Source of the DNA: Streptococcus acidominimus
Lineage (GTDB): Bacteria; Bacillota; Bacilli; Lactobacillales; Streptococcaceae
DNA: 64,000 nt
Direction: 5' to 3'
Assembly (NCBI RefSeq): GCF_001921825.1
Contig: NZ_MSJL01000001.1
Span: forward strand, 26,748-90,747
Shown: positions 56,399 to 64,000 of the stretch, piece after piece
Layout: the number at the start of each line of letters is the position of its first letter
How positions within the stretch are numbered: the first letter of the stretch is position 1
The notes under the pieces: generated by a model
The model's input: only the letters and a program-made list of their open reading frames with translations
What the model was told of the DNA's origin: nothing
Database searches by the model: none
Program-made: the position numbers and the translations under genes

Positions 56399-57358
56399 TT
56401 ATTTCAAGACGAGTGATGCAGCGCCAAGAACACCTGCATCATTTCCTAGGTTGGCTAAGGCGAGTTTCGTCGTTTGGGCAACTTGAGGGAAGGAGTTTTT
56501 CAAGTAGACTTCATTGACTCCCTCTAGCAAGAAGTCACCTGCTGCTGATACACCACCCCCAAGGACGATATAGGCAGGATTCAAAATTGCTGCAATATTG
56601 GCACAAGCCGTTCCCAAGTAACGGCAGAAATTGCGGTAGACGATAAGAGCAAGGTCGTCTCCCTCTTTTGCAAGGTCAAAGACATCTTTTGCTGTCACGT
56701 CTTGACCATCGTCAATCCGTTTTTTCAATTCAGCATCACCTGCATAGCTATCCGCATAACGACGGGTTAGGTTCACAATACCCGTTGCTGAAGCAACTGT
56801 TTCCAAACATCCTTTTTTACCACAGGTACAGGCAATAGGATCTTCAAAGTCAACTGTGATGTGACCAAGTTCTCCTCCAGCACCACCAAAGCCGTGGATA
56901 AGGTTTCCGTCTGCGATAACACCGCCTCCGACACCTGTTCCAAGGGTCATAAAGACAACGTCAGGATTATTGCTTCCAGCACCAACCCATTGCTCACCTA
57001 AAGCTGCTACATTGGCGTCATTATCGATGAAAAATGGGAGACCGATAGCTGCTTCAACTTGATCTTTGATCAATTGAAGGGTTTTCCAGTTGAGGTTATA
57101 AGCACCGATAACTGTTCCTGCCTTGCTATCTACCACACCAGGAGAACCCATACCAATTCCCAAAAAATCCTCTTTGGTCAACTGGTGGGTGTCAAAATGG
57201 TGCTTGATACTCTCGATAATATCCGGCACTATATGACTGCCTTCGTCTAAAATGTTGGTCTTAATAGACCACTTTTCTTGAATGTCGCCTTTATCTGTCA
57301 AAATCGCAAATTTAACAGAGGTGCCACCAAGGTCAATACCAATAATTTTCTTTGCCAT
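56399..57358 (-). CDS. glcK: Glucokinase, ROK family
   Basis: 319 residues. ATP motif IGIDLGGTSVKFAI, glucose-binding GAGGELGHITVD, zinc-binding CTCGKKGCLE and GVGGGVIADG near 135. Phosphorylates glucose (for example the glucose released by LacG). TATAAT lies about 45 bp upstream. Confidence 0.94.
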   Translation of the reverse strand: MAKKIIGIDLGGTSVKFAILTDKGDIQEKWSIKTNILDEGSHIVPDIIESIKHHFDTHQLTKEDFLGIGMGSPGVVDSKAGTVIGAYNLNWKTLQLIKDQVEAAIGLPFFIDNDANVAALGEQWVGAGSNNPDVVFMTLGTGVGGGVIADGNLIHGFGGAGGELGHITVDFEDPIACTCGKKGCLETVASATGIVNLTRRYADSYAGDAELKKRIDDGQDVTAKDVFDLAKEGDDLALIVYRNFCRYLGTACANIAAILNPAYIVLGGGVSAAGDFLLEGVNEVYLKNSFPQVAQTTKLALANLGNDAGVLGAASLVLK

Positions 57359-57423
57359 AAGATACTCCTTATAAAATAATTCTTCGCCTTATTATACCAT
57401 ATCGCAAAGGTTTGCACTACCTT

Positions 57424-57765
57424 TTACCGAAAAATATATAGTAATATTAAAAATTGTAAATGGAGAAGGAAGCGCCCTGCGCTAAACAAGAAAGTATAGG
57501 CAAACTGGGCACCCTCTCTCGTCCCATTATAGAGAAAGAGACTAGAAATTAGGGTAAAGCCCACTGCGAAGCCTACCATTTGCAGGGGATGATAGCCTTG
57601 ACTGTAAGAAATCAAGGTCACGAGTAAGAGTAGACAGGTTCCAAGGGTCAGAAAGAGGCAGAGGCGATTCATCCGTCTGGTCTTGAGGTAGCTATAAGCT
57701 GCTGCCAGCAAGGTTACGAGCAGATAGAGGCTCATATAGGCAATCATGATGATTTTCATGTCCAC
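57424..57765 (-). CDS. Small membrane protein of unknown function
   Basis: 113 residues with four hydrophobic segments (about 5-25, 33-50, 58-80 and 88-110) and no recognised motif apart from an ARFLLH-type basic end. It follows the ABC-F gene by 13 bp and precedes glcK by about 65 bp; no function is proposed. Confidence 0.7.
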   Translation of the reverse strand: MDMKIIMIAYMSLYLLVTLLAAAYSYLKTRRMNRLCLFLTLGTCLLLLVTLISYSQGYHPLQMVGFAVGFTLISSLFLYNGTREGAQFAYTFLFSAGRFLLHLQFLILLYIFR

Positions 57766-57778
57766 TTGTCTCCTCTCA

Positions 57779-59650
57779 TCAGGCTTCGCTCAATTCGCTA
57801 AGATATTCATAGCGTTCGTATTTTTCAAGCAAGGCTTCATTTTGGACATCTAATTCCCTTTGCAAATCCGACAGGCGTGCAAAATCACTCCCACAGTTCT
57901 GCATGGCAGCTTCAAGCGCTGCAATACTTTCTTCCAAGCCTACAATTTCATCTTCAATTGTCGCCCATTCCTGCTTTTCAAAATAGGACATGCGCTTTTG
58001 TTTCTCCCGAATCTTTTCCTTTTTTTCTTTTGCAGGAGCAAGGGGAGTTGTTGAAACAGAAGCCAGAAAGGCTTTCTCATCCAGATAGTCTGTGTAGTTG
58101 CCAAAGAAAGTACAAATCCCCTCGTCTTCAAAAGCCAATATCTTGGTTGCGACCTTATCGAGGAAATAGCGGTCGTGGCTGACTGTTATGACGGGGCCAG
58201 CAAAGCCTTGCAGAAACTGCTCTAAAACGGTCAAGGTGGCTATATCTAGGTCATTGGTCGGCTCATCAAGCAATAAGACATTCGGTCTTTCCAACAATAT
58301 TTTTAGGAGGTAGAGTCGCTTCTTTTCACCGCCAGATAGCTTTTGAATCAGGGTTCCGTGGGTACTGCGTGGAAAGAGGAATTGCTCTAGAAGCTCCGCA
58401 ATCGAGACCATGCCTGAGCTGGTTTCGGCTTCTTCTGCCACTTCCTGCAGGAAATTGATGACGCGCTTGCTTTCATCCAAGCCTTGAATCTGCTGTGAGA
58501 AGTAGCCTACACGGATGGTTTCTCCTACCAGTAACTGCCCACTCGTTGGCTCTATTTCTCCGGCAATCAGATTGAGCAAGGTGGACTTGCCTTTTCCATT
58601 GTCACCGACAATTCCGATTCGATCCTTATTTTGAACGAGCAAATCAAAGTGCTTTAAAATAGGCTTATCGGGATAGGAAAAATCTACCTGCCTAAACTCA
58701 ATGACTTTTTTTCCGATACGGCTGGTTTCAAATTGGATTTCCAGCTGGCTATCGTCGGTCTGGTGTGCCAGATCTGATTTTAGATCATGGAAGCGATTGA
58801 TCCGTGCCTGTTGCTTGGTCGCACGCGCCTGTGGCTGCCGGCGCATCCAATCTAATTCCTGCTTATACAACTGCTCTTTTTTATGGCGCAGAGCTGCCTC
58901 TCGCTCATCTTGCTCGGCTTTCAAACGGACATAATCCTGATAATTCCCTTGGTATTCCGTCAGGCTAGCGCGATCTAGCTCAAAAATACGCGTTGCCACA
59001 TTATCCAAAAAATAACGATCGTGCGTGATGAACATTACAGTCCTTTTGGACTGCTTCAAATAGTTCGTCAGCCACTCAATGCTTTCAATATCTAGGTGGT
59101 TGGTCGGCTCATCAAGAAGTAACAAATCGTCCTCTCCTAATAAGACTTGTGCCAACTGCACGCGCCGTCTCAAACCACCTGATAAGTCCCCCACACGCTG
59201 GTTGGTATCGTTCAAGCCTAGCTTCGACAAAACAGTCTTAATCTGATGTTCGATTTCCCAGACGCCTAGGGCATCCATTTCTGCCATGACCCTTTCTAGC
59301 CTTGTTTGATTTTCCTCACTATAATCAGCCACTAGATGCTCATACTGGCGAATCAGCTGGATCTCTCGTAATTCAGACGACAAAACGGTATCCAAAATCG
59401 TCTTATCCTCATCAAACTCTGGTTCCTGGGTCAAATAGGCAATCGTATAGTCATTTTTCGTCCGAAAAGGCGACACGTCTCCGTCAAATCCTAAGGTGCC
59501 AGATAAGACATCCAGCAGGGTTGTTTTTCCTGTCCCATTGACCCCGATAATCCCGATACGGTCATAGGGATGAATGATAAAGGAAATGTCTGAAAAGACT
59601 GTCTTATCTCCAACAGATTTGCTTAAGTTTTCAACGATAAAATCACTCAT
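57779..59650 (-). CDS. ABC-F family ATPase (Uup-like)
   Basis: 623 residues with two ABC domains and no membrane segments: Walker [10 protein letters not shown] (near 35) and GDNGKGKST (near 345), signatures [12 protein letters not shown] and [12 protein letters not shown], Walker [12 protein letters not shown] and [12 protein letters not shown] charged linker (about 235-290) and a C-terminal coiled coil (about 545-620) are typical of Uup. Probably acts on ribosomes or DNA intermediates; not an exporter. Overlaps cca by 8 bp. Confidence 0.92.
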   Translation of the reverse strand: MSDFIVENLSKSVGDKTVFSDISFIIHPYDRIGIIGVNGTGKTTLLDVLSGTLGFDGDVSPFRTKNDYTIAYLTQEPEFDEDKTILDTVLSSELREIQLIRQYEHLVADYSEENQTRLERVMAEMDALGVWEIEHQIKTVLSKLGLNDTNQRVGDLSGGLRRRVQLAQVLLGEDDLLLLDEPTNHLDIESIEWLTNYLKQSKRTVMFITHDRYFLDNVATRIFELDRASLTEYQGNYQDYVRLKAEQDEREAALRHKKEQLYKQELDWMRRQPQARATKQQARINRFHDLKSDLAHQTDDSQLEIQFETSRIGKKVIEFRQVDFSYPDKPILKHFDLLVQNKDRIGIVGDNGKGKSTLLNLIAGEIEPTSGQLLVGETIRVGYFSQQIQGLDESKRVINFLQEVAEEAETSSGMVSIAELLEQFLFPRSTHGTLIQKLSGGEKKRLYLLKILLERPNVLLLDEPTNDLDIATLTVLEQFLQGFAGPVITVSHDRYFLDKVATKILAFEDEGICTFFGNYTDYLDEKAFLASVSTTPLAPAKEKKEKIREKQKRMSYFEKQEWATIEDEIVGLEESIAALEAAMQNCGSDFARLSDLQRELDVQNEALLEKYERYEYLSELSEA

Positions 59651-60854
59651 TGTCTATTTTCTCCTTTAGAAATGCCATGATTGCTACGACCTCATTTGCC
59701 AAGTCTCCCTCGACGATTGCAAGCTCTACTTCCGTTAGTAACTGTCCTAGAAGAGGACCTGGCTTGAGCTGGAAGCTCTTCATGAGGTCTCCGCCCTTGA
59801 CCACAATCTCGTGCTTGTCATGAATGGTTAAGGTCTGGTCAAGAGTCTCAATCTGCTCGTAAGCAACCGCAAGTCCTTGGGCATGTCTGACCTCCTCTAC
59901 TAGATAGAGCAAGTCCTTGCCATAGCGATAACAGACCTGTTTGGTCACTTCCCCTTGCAGTCGCAATTGGTAGATGTCTACTAACTTGAGCACTGTCCGC
60001 TGAAACTCATTGCTGGTCTTCCAGTCTTTCAGAAAGGATTTGACATTTCCAATCTCTAGATAAACAATCAGCAACGCCCAAGCCTGCTCCGAGGTCCGAA
60101 AGACAAAATCATCCGAAAGTGAGGCGAGGAGCTGTGATAGCTGGGCAGCCTTTTCCCTCATATCGGGTAGGTAATTGTAGGCCTTAGAAGCAATCAAGGC
60201 TTCCATTCCCCTGCGCCAACTCTTTGCCAGCAAGAGTTTGTCAAACTCAATAAAAATGCGCTCAATCGAGATTTTCTCCAAGAGTGGAGCTGTTTCTTTC
60301 ATTGCCTCAAAAGTCGCCTCTTCAATGGCAAAATCAAGGCTCGCTGCAAATCGAAAACCGCGCATAATCCGCAGAGCATCTTCGTTAAACCGTTCTGCTG
60401 CCCTACCGACTGCCCGCAAGGTTTTGTTTTTTAAATCCTGCATACCGTCAAACTTATCGATAATCTGTGCTTGATCATCCAAGGCAAAGGCATTCACTGT
60501 AAAATCACGGCGCTTCAAATCCTCTTCCAAGGAACGGACAAAGGACACCTGACTGGGGCGTCTGTAATCGACATAGACATCCTCTGTCCGGAAGGTGGTA
60601 ATCTCATACTCACCCTCTTCCTCTAAGACCAGCACTGTCCCATGCTCAATCCCTACGTCAATCGTCCGGGGGAAAATCGCTTTTGTCTCTTCTGGATAAC
60701 TGGATGAGGCAATGTCGACGTCGTGAATAGATCGCCCTAAAATCGCATCTCGGACTGATCCACCGACAAAATAAGCTTCAAAGCCTGCTTGTTTTATTTT
60801 CTCTAAAATCGGTAAAGCCTCCTGAAATTCAGAAGGCAAATTGTGTAATCTCAT
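59643..60854 (-). CDS. cca: CCA tRNA nucleotidyltransferase
   Basis: 403 residues. Class II nucleotidyltransferase head [21 protein letters not shown], neck motif [10 protein letters not shown] and [15 protein letters not shown]. Adds CCA to tRNA 3' ends. Overlaps dapB by 4 bp. Confidence 0.95.
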   Translation of the reverse strand: MRLHNLPSEFQEALPILEKIKQAGFEAYFVGGSVRDAILGRSIHDVDIASSSYPEETKAIFPRTIDVGIEHGTVLVLEEEGEYEITTFRTEDVYVDYRRPSQVSFVRSLEEDLKRRDFTVNAFALDDQAQIIDKFDGMQDLKNKTLRAVGRAAERFNEDALRIMRGFRFAASLDFAIEEATFEAMKETAPLLEKISIERIFIEFDKLLLAKSWRRGMEALIASKAYNYLPDMREKAAQLSQLLASLSDDFVFRTSEQAWALLIVYLEIGNVKSFLKDWKTSNEFQRTVLKLVDIYQLRLQGEVTKQVCYRYGKDLLYLVEEVRHAQGLAVAYEQIETLDQTLTIHDKHEIVVKGGDLMKSFQLKPGPLLGQLLTEVELAIVEGDLANEVVAIMAFLKEKIDNE

Positions 60855-61618
60855 AATAATTGTTCCAAACCATAAACGAGTTGCTCTCGTTTTACTACTT
60901 CTTTTATTCCTAGACGAACACCGCTCATAAAGGAGCTGCGGTCATACGAGTCGTGGCGAATGGTCAAGCCCTCTCCTTGCGCTCCGAAGATGACTTCCTG
61001 ATGTGCAACCAAGCCAGGTAGGCGAACCGAATGAATCCGCATACCGTCAAATGCTGCTCCACGCGCGCCCTCCATCAGCTCTTCTTCATCTGCTAGTCCT
61101 TGCTTTTTACTGGTTCGAACTTGCGAAATCAATTCTGCTGTCTTGATAGCTGTACCGCTTGGTGCATCCTTTTTCTGGTCATGATGTAATTCAATGATTT
61201 CTAAGTCTGGGAAATACTTGGCTGCATGGGCTGCAAATTGCGTCAGTAAAATCGCTCCAATGGCAAAATTCGGGGCGATCAAGCCACCGATTTTTTTCTC
61301 GGTAGATAGACGGGTCAAGGCTTCGATTTCTTCTGGAGAAAAGCCAGTTGTGCCAACGACAGGCGCAAAGCCATTTTCCAAGGCGAACTTGGTATTTTCG
61401 TAGGCGAAGGCTGGTGTTGTAAAATCCACCCAGACATCTGCTGTAAAGCCAATCAAGTCCTCTTTCGAGGTAAAAACAGGCACGCCGTCTATCTCTGTCT
61501 CTGTCGCAAAGGGATCTAGCAGGGCTGCAAGTGCCAACTCCTTGTCCTGTCTCACCATCTCAAGGGCAGTCGATCCCATTCTTCCCTTAAATCCTGCGAT
61601 AATTACTTGAATTGTCAT
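60851..61618 (-). CDS. dapB: 4-hydroxy-tetrahydrodipicolinate reductase
   Basis: 255 residues. NAD(P)H motif [25 protein letters not shown], catalytic [15 protein letters not shown]. Lysine/diaminopimelate pathway. Confidence 0.96.
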   Translation of the reverse strand: MTIQVIIAGFKGRMGSTALEMVRQDKELALAALLDPFATETEIDGVPVFTSKEDLIGFTADVWVDFTTPAFAYENTKFALENGFAPVVGTTGFSPEEIEALTRLSTEKKIGGLIAPNFAIGAILLTQFAAHAAKYFPDLEIIELHHDQKKDAPSGTAIKTAELISQVRTSKKQGLADEEELMEGARGAAFDGMRIHSVRLPGLVAHQEVIFGAQGEGLTIRHDSYDRSSFMSGVRLGIKEVVKREQLVYGLEQLL

Positions 61619-61627
61619 GCACTACTC

Positions 61628-62476
61628 CTAGTCAATAATCGGTGAAATCCCAAAGGCGATCGCCCCTTCTCCCAAGTGCGTACCGATGACAGAGCCAAAG
61701 GACACAATCGGTAAGGACCAGTTGATGCCATTTTCTTGTAATAGTTGCTTAAATTCTTCTGCCTTTTGAGGCGCATTGGCATGGATTACGGCGATCTGAT
61801 AAGCCCCATTGGAGGTTTGCTCTTGTAAAATCTCCAACAAGCGCTTGACCGCCTTTTTCTCCGTGCGAACCTTTTCATACACCTCGATCTTGCCTTCCTC
61901 TGTAAAGTACAAGATAGGCTTGATGCTCAATAAGTTTCCTAGCAAGGCTGCTCCGTTTGACAGGCGTCCCCCTTTGACCAAATGATCCAAGTCATCCACC
62001 ATAATAAAGGCCGTTGTTCCGACAATTTCTTGCTGCAACTTCTCTACTATTTCATCAAAGGAAGCTCCTGCCTCATAACGTCTAAAGATATTCTCCACCA
62101 TCATTCCAAGCGGGGCAGAAGTAATCTTGCTATCTGGAAAGACAATGGTCATGCCTTCAAATTCATCCTTGAGATACTGGATATTTTGATAGAATCCTGA
62201 AATACCAGAGGACAAAAAGAGACCAATCACATGCGTGTAACCTGCTCCTTGCAAGCGACCAAGTATCTCTTCCAGTTCTGATAAACTTGGTTGGCTGGTC
62301 TTAGGCAGTTCTGCTTCTGCTGCCATTTTCTTGTAAAACTCTTCGACACTTAAATCTTTCCCCTCAATATAGGTCGTATTGCCGATCGTGACGGGAATCC
62401 TTAAAACAAACAGATGCTCATTTTTTGCTGTATCTTGTAGTACAGCTGATGAGTCTGTAATGACCGCTAATTTCAT
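61628..62476 (-). CDS. DegV family fatty-acid-binding protein
   Basis: 282 residues, N-terminal [10 protein letters not shown] (first ligand-binding Ser loop) and [12 protein letters not shown] near 88, FLVDD-like [18 protein letters not shown] near 160. The family (FakB type) holds a fatty acid for phosphorylation by FakA; which fatty acid is not clear. 9 bp upstream of dapB. Confidence 0.9.
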   Translation of the reverse strand: MKLAVITDSSAVLQDTAKNEHLFVLRIPVTIGNTTYIEGKDLSVEEFYKKMAAEAELPKTSQPSLSELEEILGRLQGAGYTHVIGLFLSSGISGFYQNIQYLKDEFEGMTIVFPDSKITSAPLGMMVENIFRRYEAGASFDEIVEKLQQEIVGTTAFIMVDDLDHLVKGGRLSNGAALLGNLLSIKPILYFTEEGKIEVYEKVRTEKKAVKRLLEILQEQTSNGAYQIAVIHANAPQKAEEFKQLLQENGINWSLPIVSFGSVIGTHLGEGAIAFGISPIID

Positions 62477-62477
62477 T

Positions 62478-62852
62478 CTAAATCTCCAAATTTACACCTG
62501 GGGCATCCAAGGCAATTTCTGTTACTTCATAGGTTAAGCGCTGTAAGATGTCCAATAGCGGATTGACTAAGAAGCGCTTGTCTTGCTCACTAAATTCATC
62601 AACTTCTTGAACCAGTTGCTCTAAAATATGAACCCCTTGGCTCATGGCTCCAGAAATCACAAAATGATCCAAGACAATCATAAAACGCAAGATGACTACG
62701 ATTGAGGTTCTCTTCTCCTCGGCATTTCGTTCAATCAATTGAAAATCGACTGTTAGTCGAGTAGTTGGGACACCATTTTTTTCTTCCCACTCTCTATTAC
62801 GGGCATCAAAGTGATACTGATTGACCAGTGCCTTATCACGAATTACGTTCAT
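62478..62852 (-). CDS. DUF1149 family protein
   Basis: 124 residues starting [19 protein letters not shown], with [17 protein letters not shown] and [17 protein letters not shown]. Soluble, no catalytic motif; related to the SecB-like fold in streptococcal DUF1149 proteins. Start at 62852 after GAGGAGAA; 1 bp before degV, so DUF1149-degV-dapB-cca-ABC-F form one operon. A TATAAT at 62883-62888 is the promoter. Confidence 0.85.
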   Translation of the reverse strand: MNVIRDKALVNQYHFDARNREWEEKNGVPTTRLTVDFQLIERNAEEKRTSIVVILRFMIVLDHFVISGAMSQGVHILEQLVQEVDEFSEQDKRFLVNPLLDILQRLTYEVTEIALDAPGVNLEI

Positions 62853-62910
62853 ACTTATTCTCCTCAAAACGATATTAGAAATATTATACCATATTTTTTG
62901 TGAAACCGAT

Positions 62911-62941
62911 AAAAAACCTTATCGTTGAATGGATAAGGTTT
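62911..62941 (-). terminator. Terminator upstream of the DUF1149 operon
   Basis: AACCTTATC/GATAAGGTT stem with 8-nt loop, followed on the minus strand by TTTTTTAT. Confidence 0.75.
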
Positions 62942-62959
62942 AGTGTTTTTATAGTCGCT

Positions 62960-63153
62960 TGGTTGACCTTTCGTAAATCGCAGGTAGTTACTACTCTTTG
63001 AGGGTAGAACTAGAAATTTGCAGAGCAAACTCTCTAGTTTCTAAGAGAATGGGTACCTAAAGGTAGCCACAGCTCGCTTCCACAGTCTAGGAATAGACTG
63101 TGGAAGGTTGGAGATAAAACGAGTGAAACTCGTGTCAAACGCTCTCGTATCTT
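62960..63153 (-). repeat. K-type fragments and one array unit
   Basis: Contains GTACCTAAAGGTAGCC, AAATTTGCAGAGCAAACT, then a single unit with the full stem CTTCCACAGTCTA/TAGACTGTGGAAG and ACGAGT-GAA-ACTCGT, and the boundary CGCTCTCGTATCTTGG. Confidence 0.7.
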
Positions 63154-63269
63154 GGGGTAATTGAACACGCCCTAAACTCTGTGCGAAAAAGATAAATCTT
63201 CCTAGAGTCTAATGCCTCTTCGTCAGATTTCCTATTTTCGCTTTGAGTTTTTAACGGGCTTTGTATCTT
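63154..63269 (-). repeat. K element (K6)
   Basis: Stem 1 AAACTC/GAGTTT, spacers AAA and ACA, stem 2 GCGAAAA/TTTTTCGC, TAGG, stem 3 AAATCT/AGATTT, GACGAA, weakly paired hairpin GAG...CTC, TAGGA, ATC. All three stems differ from K1-K5. Confidence 0.88.
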
Positions 63270-63486
63270 GAAATTGAACTCGGGCTAAAAGCTCGAAAAA
63301 AAGAGACACAACTGTTGCAACTTTAGTTGCTTACAGGTGTGGCGCCCTTTAGGGATAAACATTCCTAGCTCTCAAGGTATAGTATATCTTGAGAGGCGGG
63401 AAATAGAAGTTTGCGAAGCAAACTCTCTCCAATCTCTACGTCATGTTTCCTAATTTTCGGTCGCTTTTTTGACGTCCTCGTATCTT
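63270..63486 (-). repeat. K element, large form (K9)
   Basis: Partner of 30853-31071. Hairpins CTCTCAAG.../...CTTGAGAG and GCAACT-AAA-AGTTGC-type differ from that copy by matched changes in both arms. Confidence 0.85.
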
Positions 63487-63715
63487 AAAAAGTTACACTT
63501 TTCTTATCTATCGCTTGTCTAGTTATCAACTAGACAACTTTTTAACGAAAACGTCGTTTTCTTTATTTCCCACCTCAAACAGTCTATCCCCAGACTGTTT
63601 TGACGAAAACGTCGTTTTCTTTATTTCCCACCTCAAACAGTCTATCCCCAGACTGTTTTGACGAAAACGTCGTTTTCTTTATTTCCCACCTCAAACAGTC
63701 TATCCCCAGACTGTT
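63487..63715. repeat. 58-bp array of three units next to the IS
   Basis: AAAAGTT-ACA-ACTTTT and TTGTCTAGTT/AACTAGACAA hairpins, then three units with GAAAACGTCGTTTTC and CAGTCT-ATCCCC-AGACTG (CAGTCT at 63580, 63638 and 63696). It matches the interior of the type A elements, but no type A end is seen because the IS interrupts or replaces it. Confidence 0.85.
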
Positions 63716-64000
63716 TGAACTGCTCCCTGTCAAGTAGACAGTCAAATAATAAAAGATATTAAGCAACCTGATTCCTGAATTCCCAAGGGGTCAGGTTGTT
63801 TAATTTAGCTTGATAACGTTGTGTATTGTAAAACTGGATATAGCTTTCCACATCTGCGACTAGCTCCTCGTAAGTCTTGTATTTCTTGAGATGATAAGAC
63901 TCTGTCTTGAAATGCCCAAAGAAACTTTCAATTGGTGCATTGTCGATACATTTCCCAACTCGTGACATGGATAGAGTGATGCCAGCCTGTGTTGTAAAAT
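63716..64000 (-). mobile_element. IS3-family insertion sequence, right part only
   Basis: The element runs off the window. A plausible terminal repeat starts near TGAACTGCTCCCTGTC (63716), 40 bp after the transposase stop; IS3-family ends typically begin with TG. It abuts the hairpin array. Confidence 0.7.
63759..64000 (-). CDS. IS3-family transposase OrfB, C-terminal part (truncated by window edge)
   Basis: About 80 residues of the DDE integrase core. SMSRVGKCIDNAPIESFFGH carries the conserved Asp-Asn and the catalytic Glu; the tail ends YQAKLNNLTPWEFRNQVA. The frame is open through the window edge, entering as TTQAGITLS before the internal Met. Confidence 0.92.
   Translation of the reverse strand, partial: FTTQAGITLSMSRVGKCIDNAPIESFFGHFKTESYHLKKYKTYEELVADVESYIQFYNTQRYQAKLNNLTPWEFRNQVA

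Noticed and set aside
63716..64000. Prophage or conjugative element boundary at the right edge
   Set aside because: Only an IS3-type transposase is visible; no integrase, tRNA attachment site or phage genes.

Overview
The window is a chromosomal segment of a low-GC Gram-positive bacterium, almost certainly a Streptococcus and most like the S. suis group. The evidence is gene content: pst/pho, potABCD-murB, lac tagatose pathway, cel locus with CelR, ysxC-clpX-dfrA-thyA, DUF1149-DegV-dapB-cca. Species assignment is inference. Nearly all genes lie on the minus strand; only a 6-phosphogluconolactonase gene and a polysaccharide deacetylase gene are clearly on the plus strand. No rRNA, tRNA, CRISPR array, prophage or conjugative element was seen.

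Layout. 1-4.7 kb: truncated acetolactate decarboxylase, a TPR protein, an AI-2E family exporter, 6-phosphogluconolactonase and a HAD hydrolase. 4.7-9.8 kb: a sulfur-handling unit (ArsR-rhodanese regulator, YeeE/YedE thiosulfate-type transporter, APC permease, CoA-disulfide-reductase-like/rhodanese flavoprotein) whose promoter spacer is itself a perfect 18-bp palindrome. 10-14 kb: MATE exporter, guaC, nth (iron-sulfur ligands lost). 14.3-20.7 kb: pstSCAB-phoU followed by its response regulator and sensor kinase. 21.8-30.2 kb: potABCD, murB, hom-thrB, polysaccharide deacetylase. 31-41.6 kb: xpt, lacTFEG, lacABD (lacC absent), lacR, a dead LPXTG surface-protein gene, a Cof hydrolase and a histidine phosphatase. 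42.5-49.5 kb: SemiSWEET and the cellobiose PTS locus, broken up by small repeat elements. 50.2-62.9 kb: housekeeping genes (rplJL with L10 leader, ysxC, clpX, dfrA, thyA, aldo/keto reductase, glcK, ABC-F, cca, dapB, degV, DUF1149). The right edge is the start of an IS3-family element.

The most unusual content is between the genes. At about ten sites there are mosaics of short inverted repeats built on a common plan. In one type (here called K elements) at least nine copies share an unpaired framework (TAGG...GACGAA...TAGGA...ATC...TAG), while the three nested stems and terminal hairpin change sequence from copy to copy with both strands of each stem changing together. K elements are joined head-to-tail by a boundary resembling GTTCAATTATACAAGATAC. 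They are accompanied by 57-58 bp tandem arrays of paired hairpins (1 to 7 units). Some are enclosed in elements with TATAGTCATTTAGTTTA-type terminal inverted repeats. A second small inverted-repeat element is present both empty (46.1 kb) and filled with an array unit (49.9 kb). The compensatory changes argue that a folded DNA or RNA structure is maintained. I do not recognise this family; its function and its mobility are inferred, not shown.

Regulatory sites read from the sequence include a textbook LacT/LicT-type RAT overlapping a terminator ahead of lacT, consensus promoters for lacA and guaC, a candidate Pho box upstream of pstS, and dyads at the cel and lacT promoters.
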